Shown here: in pieces, positions 57,501 to 64,000 of the stretch
Numbering within the stretch: position 1 is the stretch's first letter
Layout of the letters: every line of letters starts with the position of its first letter
Origin: Pampus argenteus
Taxonomy: Eukaryota > Chordata > Actinopteri > Scombriformes > Stromateidae
Direction of reading: 5' to 3'
Assembly (NCBI GenBank): GCA_036937835.1
Contig: CM072860.1
Location: 1,027,001-1,091,000 of the forward strand
DNA length: 64,000 nucleotides
Translations under genes and position numbers: made by a program
The notes under the pieces: generated by a model
The model's input: the letters and a program-made list of their open reading frames with translations, nothing else
What the model was told of the DNA's origin: nothing
The model's database searches: none

Positions 57501-59790
57501 TCTGAATACATTGTCAAATACAAAGCTAACATGTACTTACATTTTTCCCATTTCCTGATTTATATTTGACGTGCTGAAACCTTCTTCCTGACCCAAAGAC
57601 TATAAAACTAATCTACCACTACATGATGCACCTGGTTAGCTTGCTTCACAAAGTAAAACTATAGGTACGAGGTATTCCAAAAAATGTTGTTCTCAAAATT
57701 CATAAACTTCTTGTATTACAAACAGGTGTTACAAAATGCAGTGCAGACTGAATACAGGTGCAACATTTTTTGTATTCAACCCAACCTCGTAATGATATCA
57801 AAGTGCCAGGACGCTACTGTAGCTGTGTGTTACTGTCTTGTTTTATTTTTTAAGATATTTGTGTATTATTTATGTTTCTGGGTCACATCAGGCCAGTTGT
57901 TGATAAGTTCTTCAAAATACTTTATATTTTATAAAATCTTTCATTCCAGGACGGGAAAGTTTAGGGATTCGTCTTGAAAGCTATAAATAGTAATAATAAT
58001 TAAATGAAAAAATAAAGATTTGTAGTTCTGACCAGGTTGTAGAGATTCAATATTATCTATCAACAGTCAATAAACATTCAATATCAAGGCAATAAATGAT
58101 AATGTAACAATAAAATCAAATATTTCAATAAGAGGAAGAGATGGCGCTGAAGGAAAGTCGAATATGACTGTGCTATATCTTTCTGCCTCTCTGTCTATGA
58201 GCTTGGACATCTCTTCTATTGCCAAAGCACATATGTGACGACAACAGCAACAATACAATCACAAACAAAGTCAAGCTAAGTAATAGTCTCTCTTTCTTTC
58301 TCTCTATCTCTCGTTCTGCCATATGTACCTGCTTTTCTGTAACTGTTTTAGGTTGTTGTAAAAGACGGGGTTTGGAGCACGCCTCTGCGTTCGGAGCTGT
58401 GCTCTGCGGTTTTCGTTGATTTTCTTTCTTTTTTTTGTCTTTGAGTTCTGAGTCTGAACATTGATTTTCTGGGTCCGCCGGTGAAACGTCTGTGAGCTGC
58501 ATGCAACTGAACTGCTTTTACGTCCAAAAGAAAAGAAACTGGGGAGATATTTGTCCTGCTGGCTTCTTCTCGTACTGCAGTGAGCCTACAGTTTGTTACC
58601 TGATACTCTTCGTTTTCTGTTGTTCAGTTACTTTATCGTTTGTTTGTCTTTTGACTTGCTTGAGCTATATTTGTATAGCCCCGTTCTTTAAAATTACAAA
58701 GTGCTTTAAGACCTTTTTGAATTTTCTTTAATGTTTTTATTTATTTATTTTGTAACCTCTCAGAAATTATTCTTCTTTTTTGTGTGTTTTTTATTTGCCC
58801 TCTTATGGCGACATGTATTCTAACCTCAGTGAGGGACTTGTACAGTGTTCCACTCCATCTTCCCTTTTCACCGTGATGACAGTTGGACCTCGGCCACATC
58901 GCCTGCCTACGTTTTATTTCAACGCCGTTCTTGGAGTGACAGAACGAGCGTAGCATCTTAAACAAAGTCTGCAAACTGAACCTTCAGTTGTCCAGATTTC
59001 CTCTGAGGCAGCTCTGAAAGTAGAAATACTCTCTTTGGATTTGGCTAAACTTACATAAGATGAATCTGCTCTGTCTTTGACCAAAGGTTATAAAATCTTC
59101 CTATTAGCACCTGTAAATCTCATTAATTAACAAATTATTATATATTGTTTGTTTACTTTGGTTTTACTGTTTCTTGGCCAGGAGCAGTAACTTCCTGGAG
59201 TCTCTTCTGGTTGCCAGGCAGAAGACAATTAAGACATAAAATAATTTATTTTTAACTGTCAATCATCCACAATCATGAATGTGGTTTGACCAGTAATTTC
59301 TTGAACTCGTAGCTTCTTGCTGTTGGAGCCACTTTGCTTCAATGAAATGTTTGTAAAGTGTGCAGCATGGTAATAATGTGGCCTTGGTCTGACCTGTGGC
59401 TGTGTTACATAATACTGAACGCCTTGTGGCTGTATTAAATAGCCACACGTGTATGTGAGTGTATACACACCGTATTTATTTATGTATTGTGTGTATTCAT
59501 TTGTTTATTTATTAATTTATTATTTATTTATTCATGCGTCCTATTTATTGGTTCAGCACCTGTGGCGTATTTGACGATTGTCAATACATTGATGTATGAT
59601 GTGGAGGATGGGAGGGGGGGTATTTGGGTGGGGTGGGGGTTGTGGTCAATGATAAAAACTAGCTGTGATACTAACTAACTCTAACTGTTGCTCTCCTCGT
59701 ATTGGATGATGATATAATCTAAGACCACTGTATGTATAACTGCTTGTCGTGAAGATGACCTACAATGTAATGACAATAAAGAACTAACAC
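54580..59790 (+). other. Probable long 3' UTR of sh3gl2
   Basis: No further splice-bounded coding frame was found for 5.2 kb after the stop. A poly(A) signal AATAAA lies at 59775-59780 (tgacaataaagaac), and other AATAAA sites occur earlier (for example near 58010), so several ends are possible. It contains a GAA/TTC pentamer cluster at 56421-56505. The UTR extent is inferred from the absence of other genes. Confidence 0.45.
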
Positions 59791-61250
59791 TATGATGACA
59801 CGCTGCAGATCACATGACTCCACTCTGCTGTTCATAGAAAGGAAACAGACCTGCAGCGCCCCCGACTGCACAAAAGCAGAACTGCATCAACAAAACAAAA
59901 ATAGGGAATATCTCACTGGTGGTGGCTCAAATCTCAAAGCTTTTATTCCCATTATTTTATTTTTTTTATTTTTTCCACATATTGGACTTTGAGACTAAAG
60001 TCACTGTTTCAAAAAAAGGTTCAGTAATATTATTTGTTTTAATGGAAGGACAAAAAGGCCAAATATTTCTCTGGTTTCAGCTTCTCAAATGTCATATGTG
60101 ACAATAAATAAAAAAAGATAACAAACAAGAAAACCGAAGACATCAGTGCAGACTCACTATTTAACAATTATTAATCAGTTCATCAAGAAAATAATCTGCT
60201 GATGAATCGATGCTAAAATTAATCATGTACATTAGTTGCAGCTCTAATATTTATACACAGTATACAGTATATGTAAGTCACTACTGGCAGTAACATAGTT
60301 TTTTGCCTGGTGGCGCTGTGGAGCACAGGTTCCCTCCTGCTGCCGTTTCCCTCCTTTTACAGATCAACATCAGACGCATTCAGGTGCTCCTCAAAAACTC
60401 GAATGTTGTAGCTTCCAAGCAGAAAAATACATCAAGTCATTTATTAAAATGTTATTAATTTCATAGCTGTGACAAATATATTTCCTTCACTATTTTGTAT
60501 CAGCTGAAACATTACGTGGTTTTAACAGTGGGGTCCAAAAGTCTTTTCATACCAACCAATTGATTATCTAAATATTTGCAGATTAATTTAATAGTCTATT
60601 AATTGGCTAATTCTTGCAACTTTAGATGAAACCTTCAAGTTAAATTAAGATACCACTTTAAAACACCCTAATTTATAATTTAACACTAGTTAACCCTACT
60701 AGACAATATTTATATTTTTATCAGAAGTATTCATCACCCATCACTTGTGTGCAATACACTATTAATCTATTTATTACTGATGTGTGATATGTATATCAAT
60801 TCATCTTATTAAATACCTTATTGTGAGGATCTGTAGTTAGTAGGAATGCCCCTTTATACATTTAAATTGGTTTCCTTATAATTATGAGATATTCTCTAAT
60901 AATAGAGAGTACTTACAATAGTAGGTGAGAGTTAGAAGGCACAAGATATTTGTTTTTCATTGGTGAAAGAAATTAGATTTCAAATTTCTGTTTCTCTATT
61001 TTCCTTTTCAAAGTGGTGGTGAAAATCCTGATATTTTTGAGGGGAAGTGAAAGCATCATCGGATTGACCCACTTTTCAGACGCGCCACACGCGTTCCTGA
61101 GCTTCTGCCAAGTTCGACACAACAAGATAGAGCGACACCGGAACAAACACATGTTTGCTTCAGAATTAATGTATATACTGAAACACTTTTATAGAGAAAA
61201 GAGCTGATGTGTACAAGTATAAATGACAATAAAAGGATAATAAAAGCATC
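59791..61250. other. Intergenic spacer between sh3gl2 and anp32b
   Basis: AT-rich, with no gene recognised. 'gcagctctaat' motifs occur near 60238, as in many fish spacers. Confidence 0.5.
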
Positions 61251-61259
61251 GGTGATCCT

Positions 61260-61483
61260 AAAAGTGTAACTACAAATCTATTATTAAATGTCTCATTCGT
61301 ATTTCCGCTTTCGTCAACGTAGGGAATTTATTTTGAAGTCTTACCCGGAAGTCCTCCGGTCTTTAGTGTCTCTAGCTTCACGGTGGCTCCGCGTGTTGAT
61401 ACTGCAGAGAGGATCGAGGAGAAACAACGCAGAGAAACAGAAAAACTCAGGTCAAAAACAAACAAAAAAACTCAGAGAGAAAA
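61260..61483 (+). promoter_or_regulatory. Promoter and 5' UTR region of anp32b
   Basis: CpG-richer than its left flank, directly upstream of the start codon. No TATA box was seen, as expected for a housekeeping-type promoter. The start site is not fixed. Confidence 0.4.
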
Positions 61484-64000
61484 ATGGACATGAAGAAGAG
61501 GGTCTCTTTAGAGCTGAGGCACCGGTCACCGACAGAAGTAAGTAACCCGGTTTGTTTTCTTGTTTTACCGGAGACGTTGCGATGTAAACTTGACCGGTCG
61601 GAGAAGGAGGGGAGGCGAGCACATGGCAGCGTGTCTGCAGCTCCAGAAAAGTGTTTGAGTATCTGCTGATGTGCAAAGATAAGCTCCAGGCTCACTTAAA
61701 GCTTTGCATATAATTAAATAAACTGTGTTGTTTGTTAATTTAACGTCCTGAGGTTGTTGTTTTCTCTCAGATAAACATCCCGGCGACGGAGAGACGCGTC
61801 GTTGTGTTTTATCCACATATTCAAACTTACTTAATTAATTTTGGGTCAAATCGACCTCGCAGACTCTGAAATAGTGAGTAACATGACCTGAAACATGCAT
61901 GTGCGTCCGGTTTTTGCGCTGAAACGCACATCCGTGTCAGGTGGGGGCCTGACTAATGTCTGGAGCCGCGTTATTTCCCAAGTTAAAAGGCGGTTTATGT
62001 CTGTGTTGTAAATGGCAGCACATCATTTAAATTAAATACGCCGTAAAAAAATGAGGCTTTTAATGTTTTGTTTTCTGTCGTCAAACTGAACTAACAGTTT
62101 GTAACGTTACGTAAATATTCGCTAAACAGTTTTACATGTAAAAAACTAAAATGATTTGTCACGATATGTTCGTATGAGCAGGAAATGCATCAATTTCAGT
62201 TTACAAACTGTAATACGGGTAAAATATTAATTCGTGTTGTGTTTGCAGCTCAAAACCGACAAATCCACAAACGTGTATATTATATCTATAACGTTATATT
62301 TATAAAAAATCTCGAATTGGCGTTGTTGATAAAGCGCCGCTCCAGACATTAGTCGCATCCCGTGTCCATAACGTGTTAAGGGCGCGTAGCCAGCGGCGTG
62401 CTAGCCAGCATGCTAACCCGGGTACTGCGTATGCTGTTGGTTGTAATAGTTTGCCTGCTTTGCGCCACTCAGAACCGACATGAACCGAGTTATTTCTCAT
62501 CGGGGTCACTTGTAGGATCACCACCGGGTATATTAAAGCAAGACACCGGTGCTGGGACGGTTAACGGACAGCTAGCAGCAGAGCTAACTTAGCTAACTGC
62601 GTCACGTGTGCTGGGAGTTTACAAACAGAGCTGCGGCCGGGACCCGTCCCAACATGAAGAGTCCTCCCCACTAAACCCTTCATCTGTTGTGTCCTAACGT
62701 CTTGTCCCGTGCTGTGATTGTGTATATTCTTGTATTTGTGTGTTGTTGTTTTTTTTTTACTGTATAATGTGTAATAAAAAGGCTACAACAACGTTGAATT
62801 ATACTACAGCAAGTAGGAAACATGACACTTAATTAGAGCTGCAATGATTAGTTGATTAGTTAGCAAATATTTTGATTCTCAATTAATCGTTTTGAGTTAT
62901 TAAAAAGTGTCAAAAGTCTCAAATGTGAATATTAAAAAAATTGCATTTCTGATAATATGTAATAAAGAGCATGTTGGAGAGGAGGAGGCTGTTCACAACA
63001 ACTGATCTATAGAAAACTGATCTATAGAAAACTAATCTACAGCTGTTTTATGATCTGCTGGCTTTGGATATTTGCTGGTTTCTGATCAGATTATAGACAC
63101 AACTGACAAATAAAGTTATTTGAATGTGTCTAGAAATTTGGGAAATGGTGATGAATATTTTCTGACATTTTTTTTTTAATGAAATAATTGATAATTAACC
63201 AAGAAAACAGTTTTCAGATTCATCCGGTGTTTATGTAAGATTTTGAAGTCTGACAGCAGCTTTATAGAGTTTAAGTTGATTTAATTTTGTAAATATGGTA
63301 TCAGTAAGCGAGACTAAAAATATTGTCTGACTCAGTTTGGTGTTCGTGAAGTTTGATTCCTCGTGTTGTAGTGAGAGTTAGTAAAAAGGTGTGAGCACAC
63401 CCTGATTTTTTTTCCCCCGTTGTGATCTCATAATCAGGTCAGGTTTCTGCTCTCAGTTAAGTAGTGACGGAAACTAGAGGAGCAGAATTAGTCACCAAAC
63501 CAAGAAATTAGTTTTCAGTGTCATTTTGAAAGATGGAACAGCTTAAAATCTATAAAATTGAAGCAGGTTCTTATTCATTAAATTATTCTTACTTTTGTAG
63601 AACTGGCCTGTTTGACACAGACTGTGTATAACTATCAAGTACTCTTGTCTGAGTGAGACACCAGTAGTTATTAATCTGTCCACCGGAGACACCAGGATGT
63701 CTTTTAACCCTCACTGGACTCCGTCCCCTCAGGTCCAGGAGCTGGTTCTGGATAACTGTCGCTCCAGCGAGGGAAAGATCGAAGGAATCACAGCAGAGTT
63801 CTCAAATCTGGAGCTGCTCAGCCTCATCAATGTCGGCCTGACGAGCGTAGCAGACATCCCCAAACTGGACAAACTCAAAAAGGTAAGAGACAAACAACCT
63901 GTCGTCAACCTGACAAGTTTTACGTTTGATTAAAATATCTAAAAACTGCTCTGTGTGTTTGTCCGTCTGCAGTTGGAGCTGAGTGATAACAGAATATCAG
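61484..64000 (+). CDS. anp32b: ANP32B-like acidic nuclear phosphoprotein (5' part)
   Basis: Leucine-rich-repeat nuclear protein of the ANP32 family (histone chaperone, PP2A and chromatin regulator roles known for the family). Exons: 61484-61537 (MDMKKRVSLELRHRSPTE, donor gtaagt), 63733-63882 (VQELVLDNCRSSEGKIEG, ITAEFSNLELLSLINVGL and DIPKLDKLKK), 63973 to the window end (LELSDNRIS). All junctions are phase 0, and the 150-bp second exon matches the family exon layout. MDMK plus DNC, KIEG and SLINVGL favour ANP32B over ANP32A and ANP32E. The rest of the LRRs and the acidic tail lie outside the window. The 2.2 kb intron 1 (61538-63732) starts CpG-rich and holds no other supported gene. Confidence 0.9.
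61538..63732 (+). other. First intron of anp32b
   Basis: CpG-rich in its first kilobase (promoter island tail), then AT-rich. A 64-codon frame at 62398-62592 starts with a hydrophobic stretch but has no splice support or family match. Confidence 0.6.

Noticed and set aside
62398..62592. 64-residue frame with hydrophobic start in anp32b intron 1
   Set aside because: Sits in the CpG-rich island, has no homologue that I recognise and no splice context.
1..64000. CRISPR arrays, bacterial operons, tRNA or rRNA genes
   Set aside because: Exon-intron structure and vertebrate gene families show animal nuclear DNA; no cloverleaf or rRNA-like segment was recognised by eye.

Overview
The window looks like teleost fish (percomorph-type) nuclear DNA. 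Genes are split by short GT/AG introns. Immune-type Ig-domain receptors, a non-LTR retrotransposon, a pogo/Tigger-like DNA transposon remnant and many microsatellites are present. The right half carries two conserved vertebrate genes, endophilin A1 (sh3gl2-like) and the start of an ANP32B-like gene. All gene models below were built by hand from splice sites, reading phase and translated motifs; no database search was run.

Layout. (1) 1-38.9 kb is an Ig-superfamily receptor cluster: two near-identical butyrophilin-like genes (copy 1 at 129-3447, 5' end outside the window; copy 2 at 19397-23734), each followed by an Fc-receptor-like gene (copy 1 reduced to leader + one Ig exon at 4706-5311; copy 2 complete at 24975-27120). 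The two pairs form a direct duplication of about 5.9 kb with a period of about 20.27 kb. Between them lie an L2/CR1-like LINE (6732-8957), a 9-bp minisatellite, and a minus-strand butyrophilin-like gene (10534-16361). That minus-strand gene has a V-C-TM extracellular/membrane part and a long cytoplasmic tail built from tandemly duplicated phase-0 coiled-coil exons. A second, minus-strand Fc-receptor-like gene (31637-34514) has an ITIM in its tail, and a MOG-like single-V receptor lies on the plus strand (36192-37831). (2) 38.9-41.8 kb is intergenic, with a CpG-rich promoter-like patch. (3) 42.2-59.8 kb holds sh3gl2 (nine coding exons, 351 residues, a 9.9 kb first intron and a probable long 3' UTR). 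(4) 61.5-64 kb holds the first exons of an anp32b-like gene, running off the window end.

Most interesting item: the minus-strand receptor at 10.5-16.4 kb. Its domain plan (Ig V, butyrophilin-type C, TM, then many small symmetrical coiled-coil exons) resembles chicken B-G antigens. Its tail exons sit in a partial triplication of about 1.8/1.45/0.35 kb units, and paralogous tail exons differ by exactly 21 nt (one heptad). Each unit also carries an in-frame read-through with AATAAA, which could produce tails of different lengths. The other main lead is a pair of Fc-receptor-like genes, one with an ITIM and one without a tail tyrosine, which would fit paired receptors.
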